From JALONH01 sp046329235 (GTDB taxonomy: Bacteria; Bacteroidota; Bacteroidia; Cytophagales; Cytophagaceae): a DNA stretch of 64,000 bases. A model generated the notes under the pieces. That model was not told where the DNA came from. It did not search any database and saw only the letters and a program-made list of their open reading frames with translations. Both the position numbers and the translations under genes were made by a program. The stretch lies in contig JAXLVA010000001.1 in the NCBI GenBank assembly GCA_046329235.1, positions 62,001-126,000 on the forward strand. The letters are read 5' to 3'. Numbering within the stretch: the stretch's first letter is position 1; the number at the start of each line of letters is the position of its first letter. Positions 1-8,943 of this stretch are shown here, in pieces.

Positions 1-533
1 AAACATCCGCTAAGTTTTCTAACATTACTGTAATGGGGCCAAGAACTTTTAACAAATCAAACAATAGCGCGAACTTCGTACAAGCTATCCACGCTAGAAG
101 AAATACTGAAATTACGATTGCGAACTCTATCGTTACAGGTTTCACTAACATGGTAAACTTCGATAAATACAGTGGTACAAGCAGATTGAAAAACAACTTG
201 TTCGCTGAGCACAATAACTCTACTCAAGCTAATGCATCTTTATTTGTGTCTGGCAATAGTAATGATACAACAGGTTTCTATGCTGCTAACAAATGGGGAA
301 TAAAAACTTCTGTTGCTAATATTTTTGCAGATACTATCTTAGAAAACGGAAATCCTGTACAAGTATCAGCAGGTTTAGGATTAACAGGTGCTGATTTTAC
401 AGCAACAACTGGTTTGACTGAAACTTTCTGGACTTCTACTACTTATTTAGGTGCAATGGGTACTTCTGCTGCATCTGAGTGGAATTGGACTTCAGGTTGG
501 TTGAACTTTGCTCCTCAAAATACAGAATATTAA
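1..533 (+). CDS. C-terminal part of a secreted right-handed beta-helix type protein (5' end outside window)
   Basis: The reading frame is open from the left edge (codons in phase from base 3) to a TAA at 531-533, so the start is missing; the ATG at 33 is internal. The visible 177 residues are rich in Asn, Thr, Ser and Ala, with short strand-turn repeats such as ITIANSIVTGF and LFVSGNSND, as in parallel beta-helix proteins. The tail WTSGWLNFAPQNTEY resembles the conserved W..GW..F.PQN.. ending of a Bacteroidota family of exported beta-helix proteins, often called hypothetical or misnamed multidrug transporter. No type IX sorting domain follows. A strong terminator comes right after the stop. 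Family assignment rests on memory of the C-terminal motif; the function is unknown. Confidence 0.6.
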   Translation, partial: TSAKFSNITVMGPRTFNKSNNSANFVQAIHARRNTEITIANSIVTGFTNMVNFDKYSGTSRLKNNLFAEHNNSTQANASLFVSGNSNDTTGFYAANKWGIKTSVANIFADTILENGNPVQVSAGLGLTGADFTATTGLTETFWTSTTYLGAMGTSAASEWNWTSGWLNFAPQNTEY

Positions 534-559
534 TAGATATTAATTTCTTATAGTATATT

Positions 560-600
560 ACAGGCGTTAAACGTAAGAAGTTTAACGCCTGTATTTATTT
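560..600 (+). terminator. Rho-independent terminator of the beta-helix gene
   Basis: A perfect 13-bp inverted repeat (ACAGGCGTTAAAC at 560-572, GTTTAACGCCTGT at 580-592) with a 7-base loop is followed by a T-rich tract. It closes the first transcript just before the lipoprotein gene at 610. Confidence 0.85.
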
Positions 601-609
601 AGATGACCA

Positions 610-1158
610 ATGAATAAATTAGCTACTGTTTTCGTATGTCTTGTATTGGTATGGACAAGTTGTTCTCGTGATACTGCCAAATACAAAGTAGAATCATATC
701 TGGATTCTATTCAAATCAATAATTTAAAATTAGAATTAGCTCGTGCCATGGATCAACTTCCTCCGGGTGCAACTATGGATACTCGTTGGGATACTACCCA
801 TCTTCCTTATTATAAATATAAAGCTGACTCTATGAATTTATCGGCATTATATTCTGATAAACCTAATGAATATTATTTCTTATGTACTCGATTGGTCCCA
901 AGTGTGCGTGAAGGTGAACGTAGAGCGCATATTGGTCGATTAGTGTTTAAAGACAATAAATTAGAAGACATAGAAGAGTATTATTGGAGTAATATTTCAG
1001 CACCAATTGTTTTAGAAGAAAATGCTAAAAAATGGTTGGAAGAAATTGTTGAAAACCCTAACCATGAATTAAACGCAGATTCTAAAAAATATATGGAATG
1101 GCCTAATGATTACTTCTATTATGATAAGGTTAACAAATGCTGGAATCGCAGACCTTAG
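610..1158 (+). CDS. Small predicted lipoprotein, unknown function
   Basis: This encodes 182 residues. An N-terminal hydrophobic stretch (residues 4-16) ends in a lipobox-like WTSC at about residues 15-18, so the mature protein is probably lipid-anchored at the envelope. The rest is soluble, charged and Tyr-rich, including EEYYWSN and NDYFYYDKVNKCW near the end. I do not recognise a family. It is a single-gene unit between terminators at 560-600 and 1213-1237. No TAnnTTTG promoter is evident between the upstream terminator and the start, so transcription could come from read-through or from a non-consensus promoter. Confidence 0.7.
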   Translation: MNKLATVFVCLVLVWTSCSRDTAKYKVESYLDSIQINNLKLELARAMDQLPPGATMDTRWDTTHLPYYKYKADSMNLSALYSDKPNEYYFLCTRLVPSVREGERRAHIGRLVFKDNKLEDIEEYYWSNISAPIVLEENAKKWLEEIVENPNHELNADSKKYMEWPNDYFYYDKVNKCWNRRP

Positions 1159-1212
1159 CTAACACTATGGTAACATTAAGTTAGCGTTGTTATAATACTA
1201 TGAAATTAATTT

Positions 1213-1237
1213 TGCTCTGAAAACAGAGCATTTTTTT
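1213..1237 (+). terminator. Rho-independent terminator of the lipoprotein gene
   Basis: Stem TGCTCTG (1213-1219), loop AAAA, and stem CAGAGCA (1224-1230) are followed by seven T residues (1231-1237). Confidence 0.85.
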
Positions 1238-1276
1238 ATCTGGAATGAAAACAGATGGTTTTCCTTTTAGGTTATT

Positions 1277-1308
1277 AAAAAAGCCTCCTAAGTAATTAGG
1301 AGGCTTTT
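1277..1308 (-). terminator. Rho-independent terminator of trxA
   Basis: A perfect 13-bp inverted repeat (AAAAGCCTCCTAA at 1279-1291, TTAGGAGGCTTTT at 1296-1308) has a 4-base loop. Read on the minus strand it ends in a run of T, placing it just downstream of the thioredoxin gene. Confidence 0.85.
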
Positions 1309-1335
1309 CAATTTTATAACCGAGTGTAATTAGAA

Positions 1336-1656
1336 TTACATAGCACCGTCAATTTTTCCAGCTAAAACAGATTTTGGAACTACACCAATTTGCTTGTCTA
1401 CTACTACACCATTTTTAATAACTAATAGCGTAGGGATAGAACGAATTCCAAATTTAGCAGACACACCTGGATTGTCATCCACATTAAGTTTTCCAATTAC
1501 CGCTTTTCCTTCATAATCTCCGGCTAATTCTTCTACTACCGGTCCAATCATTTTACACGGTCCACACCATTCAGCCCAGAAATCAACCAATACCGGTTGG
1601 TCTGTTTTTAATATCTCTTCGAAATTAGCGTCAGTTAATTGTATTGCTTTTCCCAT
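1336..1656 (-). CDS. trxA: Thioredoxin
   Basis: This 106-residue protein is a full-length single-domain thioredoxin. The redox motif WCGPC lies at residues 30-34 (Cys31, Cys34), preceded by VLVDFWAE, and the cis-Pro loop is in RSIPTLLV. There is no signal peptide, so it should act in the cytoplasm, reducing protein disulfides with thioredoxin reductase. It sits downstream of dnaE on the same strand with a 67-base gap and has its own terminator. No consensus promoter could be identified in that gap, so co-transcription with dnaE is possible. Confidence 0.95.
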   Translation of the reverse strand: MGKAIQLTDANFEEILKTDQPVLVDFWAEWCGPCKMIGPVVEELAGDYEGKAVIGKLNVDDNPGVSAKFGIRSIPTLLVIKNGVVVDKQIGVVPKSVLAGKIDGAM

Positions 1657-1723
1657 AATTGTAATTGTTATTTATTCTAATCTAATACGTAAACATAATG
1701 AAATTTTAAGATATTTAGTTCCC

Positions 1724-4700
1724 TTATCCGCTGATTTTGTAGCTAACTCCTTCTAATTTAACCAAATCACTAATAAATTGGTTGTTAGGGTCTACCCGAA
1801 AATTACGAGCAAAGGTCTTTACTTGTAAGCTCCCGCTCTTAGCTTGAAGATTGATAAACAAGTTACAGGTTCCTTGGTTTTCTTTAACCAACTGCTCCAT
1901 TTCCATCAAGATGGTTTGATTGATAACATCTAGATCCACATTTAAAGTGATGTTCTTACACATCTTAGCTCGTACATCTGCCAAAAGCTGCATGTAGGTA
2001 GGCTTAAACTCATACTCATCTCTACCAAAGCGGGTGTTCACCATCCCTTTCATAAAGATGAATGTACCTACGGTCAAGAAGTGAGAAAACTTCAAGTAGT
2101 CTTCTCCGAATAATGCCAAGTCCAAAGAGCCATTGTAATCTTCCACGGAGAAAAGCGCAAATGGTTTTCCATTTTTACTTTGGCGTATATTGACCTTTGA
2201 AACAATTCCGGCAGTCGATAAATCCTTTCCTCTAGTATCCATGATTTTATCTAGAGTAATATTGCAGAAGCTATCTATGTCTAATTTAAATTGATCCAAT
2301 GGATGTCCGGAAATGTAAAAGCCTACAATTTCTTTTTCCTTCTTTAATTTTTCAATATCACCCCAAGGTTCACATGGAATGATTTTAGGAGGAGTAGGTT
2401 TAGAGCTTTCACTATTCCCAAACAAGGATGCTTGGTTAGCTGTATCTTCCGTTTGACAAGCGATACCATAACGCACAGCTTTTTCAATGAAGGTCATAGT
2501 TTCTCTTTCAGGTATATGGAAGTATTGAGCACGATGAATATCAGAGAAGCAATCAAGTGCGCCGGCTAAGGCTAAGTTTTCAAATGTTTTTTTGTTAACC
2601 GCTTTAAGATTTACTCGTGAAGTAAAATCAAAGAAGTCACTATAACCTCCGTTTACTCGCTCTTCGACGATAGCTTGTACCGGACCTTCACCAACGCCTT
2701 TAATAGCACCCAATCCAAAACGAATTTGTCCAGCTTTATTAACAGAGAACTGATAGGTACTTTCATTTACATCCGGTCCTAATACCGGAATCCCCATACG
2801 CACACATTCTTCCATGAAGAAAGTAATCTTATCGAAGTTACTTAAGTTGTGTGTTAACACGGATGCCATATACTCAGAAGGGTAGTGTGCCTTCAGGTAA
2901 CCTGTTTGGAAGGCTACGAAGGCATAACAAGTCGAGTGCGATTTATTGAAGGCATAGGAAGCAAACGCTTCCCAGTCAGTCCAAATCTTCTCTAACTTAT
3001 CTGTAGCGTGACCTTTGCTGGCAGCCCCTTCTACGAACTGTGGCTTTAATTTATCTAGGGTCTTACGATCTTTTTTACCCATTGCTTTACGCAATACATC
3101 GGCGTCACCTTTAGAGAAGCCTGCCAGTTTTTGTGAAAGCAACATTACCTGCTCTTGATAAACGGTAATACCGTATGTGTCGTGCAGGTATTCTTCCATG
3201 TCATCTAAATCATAAGTCACAGCTTCTTGTCCGTGTTTACGTTTGATGAAGTTAGGAATGTATTCAAGTGGGCCCGGACGGTATAAAGCGTTCATCGCAA
3301 TTAAGTCTTCAAACTTATCCGGTTTTAATTCTTTTAAATATTTCTGCATCCCCGGAGATTCAAACTGGAACGTACCGTTGGTTTCTCCGCGTTGATACAA
3401 GGCTAATGTTTTCTCGTCGTCTAATGGAATGTTGTCAATTTCAATTTCGACACCATGATTTTCTTTAATCAGTTTTAAGGCATCACGAATGATGGTTAAG
3501 GTTTTTAAACCTAAAAAGTCCATCTTGATTACGCCGGCATCTTCAATCACGCGTCCGTCAAACTGTGTAATCAAAAGGTCAGAATCTTTAGAAGTACACA
3601 CCGGAATAATTTCCGATAAGTCTTTTGGTGCAATGATGATACCAGCTGCGTGAATACCGGTACCACGTACAGAGCCTTCTAGTACTAATGCTTCTTTTAA
3701 AACTTCCGATTCGAGTAATTCTTTTTTAGCTAAGATTTCTCTCAATCGTTTGATGTTGTCGATGTCCTCACCAGCAAATCCTTCTTTATCTTTCAATCCG
3801 CCATCTCCATCAATAGGAGCATTCATTACACGGTCTAAGGAGATACCCGGCTTCTCAGGAACTAACTTCGCTAATCCGTTAGCTTCGGGCAAAGGTAAGT
3901 CTAGTACACGTGCTACGTCTTTGATACTCATTTTAGCAGCCATGGTACCATAGGTAACGATTTGCGCTACTTGAGTTTTTCCATATTTTTCAACCACATA
4001 ATCAATCACACGTTGACGACCTTCATCGTCAAAGTCGGTATCAATATCGGGCATACTCTTACGATCCGGATTTAAGAAACGCTCGAATAGTAAGTTGTAT
4101 TTGATAGGGTCAATGTTGGTAATCCCAATACAGTATGCTACGGCAGAACCTGCGGCAGAACCACGACCGGGTCCTACGAATACTCCAATGTCACGACCTT
4201 TGTTAATGAAGTCCTGTACAATTAAGAAGTAACCTGCAAACCCCATGGTACGGATGGTGTGCAGTTCAAAGTTTAATCGTTCTTCAATTTCCGGGGTTAA
4301 GTCTCTATAACGCTCTTTCGCACCTTTGTAAGTCAAGTGCTCTAAATACTCATCTTGTGTTAAAAAATCTTGAGGTATAGGGAAGTTAGGAAGTAAGATG
4401 TCTTGTTTTAATTTCAGTTGCTCTACCTTGTCTACTACCAACATAGTGTTGTCAATGGCTTCCGGAAGATCATGAAACAGCGTAGACATTTCTGCTGTTG
4501 TTTTGAAATAAAACTGATCATTAGCAAAAGCAAAACGACGACCTTTCATAGCAGCGTCATCATCGGTGAATTCCTTCATGGAAGGAGTACTTTGTTTTTC
4601 ACCGGTGTTGATACAAAGTAAAATATCGTGAGCATTATAGTCTTGTTGATCTACATAGTGCGAATCGTTAGAGGCTATAATGGGTACATTATATTTTCGA

Positions 4701-5284
4701 GCAAACTTAATCAAGACTTCGTTACATATATTTTGTTCCTTAATGTCATGACGTTGAAGTTCTACGAAATAATCATCTCCGAATAAATCTAACCACCATT
4801 TAAAAACCTTTTCTGCTTCTTCTTCACCTTTCTTAATGATGGTACGTGGTACTTCTGCTGCTAAACAACATGTAGTAGCAATAAGTCCTTTGTGATATTT
4901 TAAAATTAGTTCTTTATCAATGCGGGGATACTTACCATACAAACCATCCATGTAACCAAGAGAGCAAAGTTTAATCAGGTTTTTATAACCTTCGGCATTC
5001 TTTGCTAATAATAATTGGTGATAGCGTACGTCTTTATTTTCTTTGGTAAATGACTTTTTGAAACGATCTTCTACTAAATAGAATTCACAACCTACAATCG
5101 GTTTGATGTTATGCTTGGCAGCTTCAGCAACAAACTGAAATGCACCAAACATATTTCCATGGTCTGTAATCGCCAATGCTTTCATTCCATCCGCAGCTGC
5201 TTTTTTGCATAATTTAGGTATGCTGGCAGCTCCATCTAGCAATGAAAATTGGGAGTGAACGTGGAGGTGAGCAAATTCAGGCAT
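1724..5284 (-). CDS. dnaE: DNA polymerase III alpha subunit
   Basis: This 1186-residue catalytic subunit of the replicative polymerase has the usual DnaE length. The N-terminal PHP domain begins HLHVHSQFSLLDGA and contains ITDHGNMFG. The polymerase core carries the acidic triad motif PDIDTDFDDEGR at about residues 412-423, and the palm/fingers region includes VGPGRGSAAGSAVAYC. The C-terminal part holds the helix-hairpin-helix and OB-fold regions (IVSKVNIRQSKNGKPFALFSVED), and there is no inserted 3'-5' exonuclease, so this is DnaE rather than PolC. The ATG at 5284 directly precedes the PHP domain. trxA lies downstream on the same strand. Confidence 0.97.
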   Translation of the reverse strand: MPEFAHLHVHSQFSLLDGAASIPKLCKKAAADGMKALAITDHGNMFGAFQFVAEAAKHNIKPIVGCEFYLVEDRFKKSFTKENKDVRYHQLLLAKNAEGYKNLIKLCSLGYMDGLYGKYPRIDKELILKYHKGLIATTCCLAAEVPRTIIKKGEEEAEKVFKWWLDLFGDDYFVELQRHDIKEQNICNEVLIKFARKYNVPIIASNDSHYVDQQDYNAHDILLCINTGEKQSTPSMKEFTDDDAAMKGRRFAFANDQFYFKTTAEMSTLFHDLPEAIDNTMLVVDKVEQLKLKQDILLPNFPIPQDFLTQDEYLEHLTYKGAKERYRDLTPEIEERLNFELHTIRTMGFAGYFLIVQDFINKGRDIGVFVGPGRGSAAGSAVAYCIGITNIDPIKYNLLFERFLNPDRKSMPDIDTDFDDEGRQRVIDYVVEKYGKTQVAQIVTYGTMAAKMSIKDVARVLDLPLPEANGLAKLVPEKPGISLDRVMNAPIDGDGGLKDKEGFAGEDIDNIKRLREILAKKELLESEVLKEALVLEGSVRGTGIHAAGIIIAPKDLSEIIPVCTSKDSDLLITQFDGRVIEDAGVIKMDFLGLKTLTIIRDALKLIKENHGVEIEIDNIPLDDEKTLALYQRGETNGTFQFESPGMQKYLKELKPDKFEDLIAMNALYRPGPLEYIPNFIKRKHGQEAVTYDLDDMEEYLHDTYGITVYQEQVMLLSQKLAGFSKGDADVLRKAMGKKDRKTLDKLKPQFVEGAASKGHATDKLEKIWTDWEAFASYAFNKSHSTCYAFVAFQTGYLKAHYPSEYMASVLTHNLSNFDKITFFMEECVRMGIPVLGPDVNESTYQFSVNKAGQIRFGLGAIKGVGEGPVQAIVEERVNGGYSDFFDFTSRVNLKAVNKKTFENLALAGALDCFSDIHRAQYFHIPERETMTFIEKAVRYGIACQTEDTANQASLFGNSESSKPTPPKIIPCEPWGDIEKLKKEKEIVGFYISGHPLDQFKLDIDSFCNITLDKIMDTRGKDLSTAGIVSKVNIRQSKNGKPFALFSVEDYNGSLDLALFGEDYLKFSHFLTVGTFIFMKGMVNTRFGRDEYEFKPTYMQLLADVRAKMCKNITLNVDLDVINQTILMEMEQLVKENQGTCNLFINLQAKSGSLQVKTFARNFRVDPNNQFISDLVKLEGVSYKISG

Positions 5285-5407
5285 GGCAAAATGATTTAAG
5301 AGTACAATTTACTTAATTACAGCCCTTTACTATCCATAAGTTTTCAACAGTAAAACAGAGAAATAAGTTTTGTAGGTGCTTAATTTATAGGCTATTGAAA
5401 AATGGGT

Positions 5408-5415
5408 TATATTTG
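5408..5415 (+). promoter_or_regulatory. Probable -7 element of the purU promoter
   Basis: TATATTTG matches the Bacteroidota -7 consensus TAnnTTTG. About 20 bases upstream there is only a weak TTTA (5384-5387) in place of TTTG. The element lies 20 bases ahead of the ATG at 5436. Confidence 0.45.
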
Positions 5416-5435
5416 ATAGTAATAAGAAAGTGAAT

Positions 5436-6263
5436 ATGATTACCATTATAATAGATTGTGCAGACGCTAAAGGCTTGATATATAAAATAACCGGGGTTAT
5501 TTCTCAAATGGAGTTAAATATTACGGCGAATAGGGAGTTTGTTGAGAGGGAAAAAAACCGTTTTTACATGCGTACATGTATCGACGGAGAAGTGGATGTA
5601 AATACATTAGAAGTTGAATTGAAAAAAGTACTACCGGAAGACCATACTTTAATCATTCATACCGGAACATTAAAACGAATTGTTTTAATGGTGACTAAAG
5701 AAGAACACTGTTTGACGGAACTAATCAGTAGATATTATTTTGGTAATCTAAAAGCAGAAATTTTAGCTGTTGTAGGTAATCATAACCATTTAAAAAATTA
5801 TACAGAGAAATTCTCTATCCCTTATCACTACATCACCCACGAAGGTAAGACCAGAGATGAACATGAAGCAGAAGTGTTGAAATGTTTACAATCTTACAAA
5901 CCCGATTATATAGTACTAGCTAAGTACATGCGAATTTTGAGCGAGTCATTTACGAATCATTTCCCAAACAAAATGATTAATATTCATCATAGCTTTTTAC
6001 CGGCATTTAAAGGTGCAAATCCATACCGACAAGCGTATGAAAGAGGTGTGAAAATTATTGGAGCTACCGCACACTTTGTAAATCAAGATTTAGATGAAGG
6101 GCCAATTATTTGTCAAGAAGTACTGTCAGTGGATCACTCTCTGAGCTCTCATGATATGTCTTCTGCAGGGAAGGATGTAGAAAAAATGGTCTTAGCTAAG
6201 GCTATTCAATTAGTTGTAGATGATAGAGTTTATGTTACGCATAATAAAACTATTGTTTTTTAA
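5436..6263 (+). CDS. purU: Formyltetrahydrofolate deformylase
   Basis: PurU hydrolyses 10-formyl-THF to THF and formate, balancing one-carbon units. From the ATG at 5436 the protein has 275 residues, near the family's usual 280. An ACT domain fills about residues 1-80 (IIDCADAKGLIYKITG), followed by a formyltransferase domain. The catalytic Asn-His-Asp set is visible: INIHHSFLPAF carries Asn182 and His184, and LDEGPII carries Asp220. A GTG at 5430 would add two residues; I prefer the ATG because the family usually begins close to the first ACT strand. The gene is divergent from dnaE and has its own -7 element. Confidence 0.92.
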   Translation: MITIIIDCADAKGLIYKITGVISQMELNITANREFVEREKNRFYMRTCIDGEVDVNTLEVELKKVLPEDHTLIIHTGTLKRIVLMVTKEEHCLTELISRYYFGNLKAEILAVVGNHNHLKNYTEKFSIPYHYITHEGKTRDEHEAEVLKCLQSYKPDYIVLAKYMRILSESFTNHFPNKMINIHHSFLPAFKGANPYRQAYERGVKIIGATAHFVNQDLDEGPIICQEVLSVDHSLSSHDMSSAGKDVEKMVLAKAIQLVVDDRVYVTHNKTIVF

Positions 6264-6305
6264 CTTTTATGTGTAAATTCAATAGAAACTAATATTTTCA
6301 ATTCT

Positions 6306-7754
6306 ATGCCAGTAACCGGGTATTTGTTTCTGTTGATGAGTGTTTTTGTTTGGAGTTGTTCAGGAAAATTAGAGCCTGAAAAAAGTCCGGATAATTTAAA
6401 TTCTATCAAAGATTCTTCAGCGAAAGCGGCAGGTATTCCCGTTATTGAGGAAGCTCCACTGACAGATCCTTTTGAAACTAAAAAGATCAAAATATTAATC
6501 ACCAACCATTTTAATACTTACTATATATACAAAGGACAAGAATTTGGACTAGAGTTTGAATTGTTGCAGCAGTATCTAAAGTATAAAGGGTGGAAGTTAG
6601 AGTTTGAGTTAGTGCATGATATGACCCACATTCATGATAGCTTGTTGACTAAAGGTACTCACATGGCAGCAGGTAGTTTTGTGTTTCCGGTGTATGGTGA
6701 TGAGGATGGATTGTATTCAGATTATATTTATAAAACAGATTTAGTATTAGTTCAAAATAAAGATAGGGGTGTAAAAGAGCCTTCTGAAAAGACTCCTGTA
6801 ACAGCAACCATTGTTCGTGAAGCAACTTTTATTTCTAATTTTTTTAGAGATTCTTTAGAGCCAAGAGGTATTCATTATCAAACATTAGATAGAGGAACTA
6901 CCAAACAAGAATTAGTAGAACAGGTAGCGAATGGCCAAATAGAGTCTACTATATGTAGTCGATATGAAGCTGACATAATGTTTGCCTTTTATCCCAACTT
7001 AAGTTATAATGAAATTATAGTTCGTAAGACCCCAATTGCATTTTTGTTCCATCCTAAAGCAGTTGAATTACAGAAGGATTTTAATCAATGGTTATATAAG
7101 CATCGTAATACTTCCGACTTCCAATGGGTTGTAAAGAAATATGAAAAGTTCCCCAAAGAATTGGCGAAAAACATGAAGTATATCAATCCGGTGGTTTTAA
7201 AAGACAAAATTTCGGGGTATGATAAGTTAGTACAAACCAATGCAACTAAAATAGGATGGAATTGGAAATTACTATCGGCATTGATTTATCAGGAGTCTCA
7301 ATTTAATCCTAGATGTGAATCATGGGTAGGGGCTAAAGGTTTAATGCAAGTAATGCCTTCTGAAGGAAAGGAACATGGCAAATTAACACCTAATCAATTG
7401 TTGATACCGGAGAAGAATGTGAATGTAGGTACTGCATACCTGGCATGGATTGAAAAAAACTTCTACAATGAAAGCGATATCAGTGATATAGATAAAGTAA
7501 AGTTTGTGCTAGCATCTTATAACGCAGGAGTAGGTCATGTAGCGGATGCTAGAGCCTTAGCTAGAAAATATGGACTAAATCCTAATGTGTGGGATGATAA
7601 TGTAGAGAAGATGATTCTAGCTAAATCAAATGCGAAGTATTATAGAGATCCGGTATGTAAGCACGGCTATTGCAGAGGTAGAGAAACTGCCACCTACGTG
7701 GATCATATTATAGGGTATTATGGACACTACTCTAAGTATATAGAGGTAGACTAA
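6306..7754 (+). CDS. MltF-like membrane-bound lytic murein transglycosylase (lipoprotein)
   Basis: This 482-residue envelope enzyme is predicted to cleave the MurNAc-GlcNAc bond with 1,6-anhydro product formation. It has a lipobox-like VWSC with Cys at residue 18. An extracytoplasmic solute-binding (SBP_bac_3-like) domain spans about residues 55-280, followed by an SLT/GEWL-fold domain from about 310 to the end. The catalytic Glu is Glu330 in IYQESQFNPR, followed by GAKGLMQVMPS and the ASYNAG motif typical of family 1 transglycosylases. This two-domain layout is that of MltF. The 3' end overlaps the convergent NUDIX gene by 4 bp. It is 42 bases downstream of purU and possibly co-transcribed with it. 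Confidence 0.88.
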   Translation: MPVTGYLFLLMSVFVWSCSGKLEPEKSPDNLNSIKDSSAKAAGIPVIEEAPLTDPFETKKIKILITNHFNTYYIYKGQEFGLEFELLQQYLKYKGWKLEFELVHDMTHIHDSLLTKGTHMAAGSFVFPVYGDEDGLYSDYIYKTDLVLVQNKDRGVKEPSEKTPVTATIVREATFISNFFRDSLEPRGIHYQTLDRGTTKQELVEQVANGQIESTICSRYEADIMFAFYPNLSYNEIIVRKTPIAFLFHPKAVELQKDFNQWLYKHRNTSDFQWVVKKYEKFPKELAKNMKYINPVVLKDKISGYDKLVQTNATKIGWNWKLLSALIYQESQFNPRCESWVGAKGLMQVMPSEGKEHGKLTPNQLLIPEKNVNVGTAYLAWIEKNFYNESDISDIDKVKFVLASYNAGVGHVADARALARKYGLNPNVWDDNVEKMILAKSNAKYYRDPVCKHGYCRGRETATYVDHIIGYYGHYSKYIEVD

Positions 7755-8146
7755 TTTTTAGATAAGCGTTCTTGAAGTAATTTAGCTGCAGGAATGTCTG
7801 CTGCTGACATTTGATAATCTAATATCTGCTTAATATCTACCCAATGGATATCCTTATGCTCTCGAAGAGTTAATGTGCCGTTTTTGTATTCGCACAAGTA
7901 AGGGTACAAGTGAATAATTTTATCGTCATAGTGATAGGTGTAATTAGGAAGAGCTTCTACGCATTCAATGTCAATACATAGTTCTTCACGAATCTCACGA
8001 ACAACGGTAGATTCAGGTAATTCGCCTTTCTCTAACTTGCCTCCCGGAAACTCCCACATCAAAGGGTTTTTCATCTTCTCACTACGTTGTGCTAACAAGA
8101 CCTCATTCCCTCTTAATATAATTGCACACGCTACTTCTATTACCAT
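7751..8146 (-). CDS. NUDIX hydrolase, MutT-like (8-oxo-dGTP pyrophosphatase type)
   Basis: A 131-residue single NUDIX domain. The NUDIX box GX5EX7REUXEEXGU is seen as GGKLEKGELPESTVVREIREEL at about residues 36-57. The start VACAIILRGNEVLLAQRS and the WEFPGGKLE context are typical of MutT and related nucleotide pyrophosphatases, so a role in sanitising oxidised dGTP is likely, although substrate cannot be fixed from sequence alone. It lies 16 bases downstream of ispD on the same strand, presumably one operon. Its stop overlaps the end of the convergent transglycosylase gene. Confidence 0.88.
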   Translation of the reverse strand: MVIEVACAIILRGNEVLLAQRSEKMKNPLMWEFPGGKLEKGELPESTVVREIREELCIDIECVEALPNYTYHYDDKIIHLYPYLCEYKNGTLTLREHKDIHWVDIKQILDYQMSAADIPAAKLLQERLSKN

Positions 8147-8162
8147 AACATTATCACTTCAA

Positions 8163-8843
8163 TTAATAATCAAATTTCTTCAAGATAGCTTCCGCCATAG
8201 CTAAATCTTCCGGCGTAGTAATCTTAATATTTTCATAAGAGCCTTCAATCAATTCAATTCGATAGCCGGCTAATTCTGCAACGGTAGCATCATCAGAATA
8301 GTCTTCATGTGTAGCTTTGTGAAAGGCATCACGAATTTGGGGTAATACAAACGTTTGTGGGGTTTGTATACTAAATAGTTGAGTTCTATCTAATGCAATA
8401 TTCCCTTTGTCTGCGTTAAGCTGACGAACAGAATCTTTCATTGCTACTGCTGTTACCGCATTACCTTTTTCTATGGCAGTACTAAATGCTTGTTCGATGA
8501 TCTTTTTGCTGATGAAAGGTCGTACACCGTCGTGAATCGCTACTACACCTTCTTGGTCCACAATACTATTTAATCCATTACGTACAGATTGGAAACGGGT
8601 TTTGCCTCCGAATACAATATGGTGAGGAATATTAAAACTGTATTTGGCACATAGTTGACGCCAACGTTCCACTTGTTCTTGAGGAAGAACAAGAACAATA
8701 CTCACTTTCTCTGCACTGGTAAAATAACGTTTAATGGTGTGCATCAGGATTGGAGCATTACCGATGGATAGGAATTGCTTGGGTGTGTCTGAGCCCATTC
8801 TAGTACCGGAACCGCCGGCAACAATTAATGCATATCGATTCAT
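8163..8843 (-). CDS. ispD: 2-C-methyl-D-erythritol 4-phosphate cytidylyltransferase
   Basis: IspD forms CDP-methylerythritol from MEP and CTP, the third step of the MEP isoprenoid pathway. The 226 residues match the family length. The nucleotide-binding start ALIVAGGSGTRMGSDTPKQF (Lys22 in the PKQF motif), VVAIHDGVRPF and the C-terminal DDATVAE...NIKITTPEDLAMAE are all family signatures. It shares a transcript with the downstream NUDIX gene. dxr, the second enzyme of the same pathway, is at 52882 in this window, which confirms that the organism uses the MEP route. Confidence 0.95.
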   Translation of the reverse strand: MNRYALIVAGGSGTRMGSDTPKQFLSIGNAPILMHTIKRYFTSAEKVSIVLVLPQEQVERWRQLCAKYSFNIPHHIVFGGKTRFQSVRNGLNSIVDQEGVVAIHDGVRPFISKKIIEQAFSTAIEKGNAVTAVAMKDSVRQLNADKGNIALDRTQLFSIQTPQTFVLPQIRDAFHKATHEDYSDDATVAELAGYRIELIEGSYENIKITTPEDLAMAEAILKKFDY

Positions 8844-8898
8844 AAGGTAAAAATTAGCAAATAATATGCAGATATGTATTTATGGTTGAAAAATATAT

Positions 8899-8923
8899 AA
8901 AAAAAGGGGCTATAAGCCCCTTT
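8899..8923 (-). terminator. Rho-independent terminator of queA
   Basis: Stem AAAGGGGCT (8903-8911), a 3-base loop, and stem AGCCCCTTT (8915-8923) lie downstream of the minus-strand gene ending at 8944. On the minus strand a 7-base T run follows (complement of 8899-8905). Confidence 0.85.
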
Positions 8924-8943
8924 CAACCTAATATTTAATATTA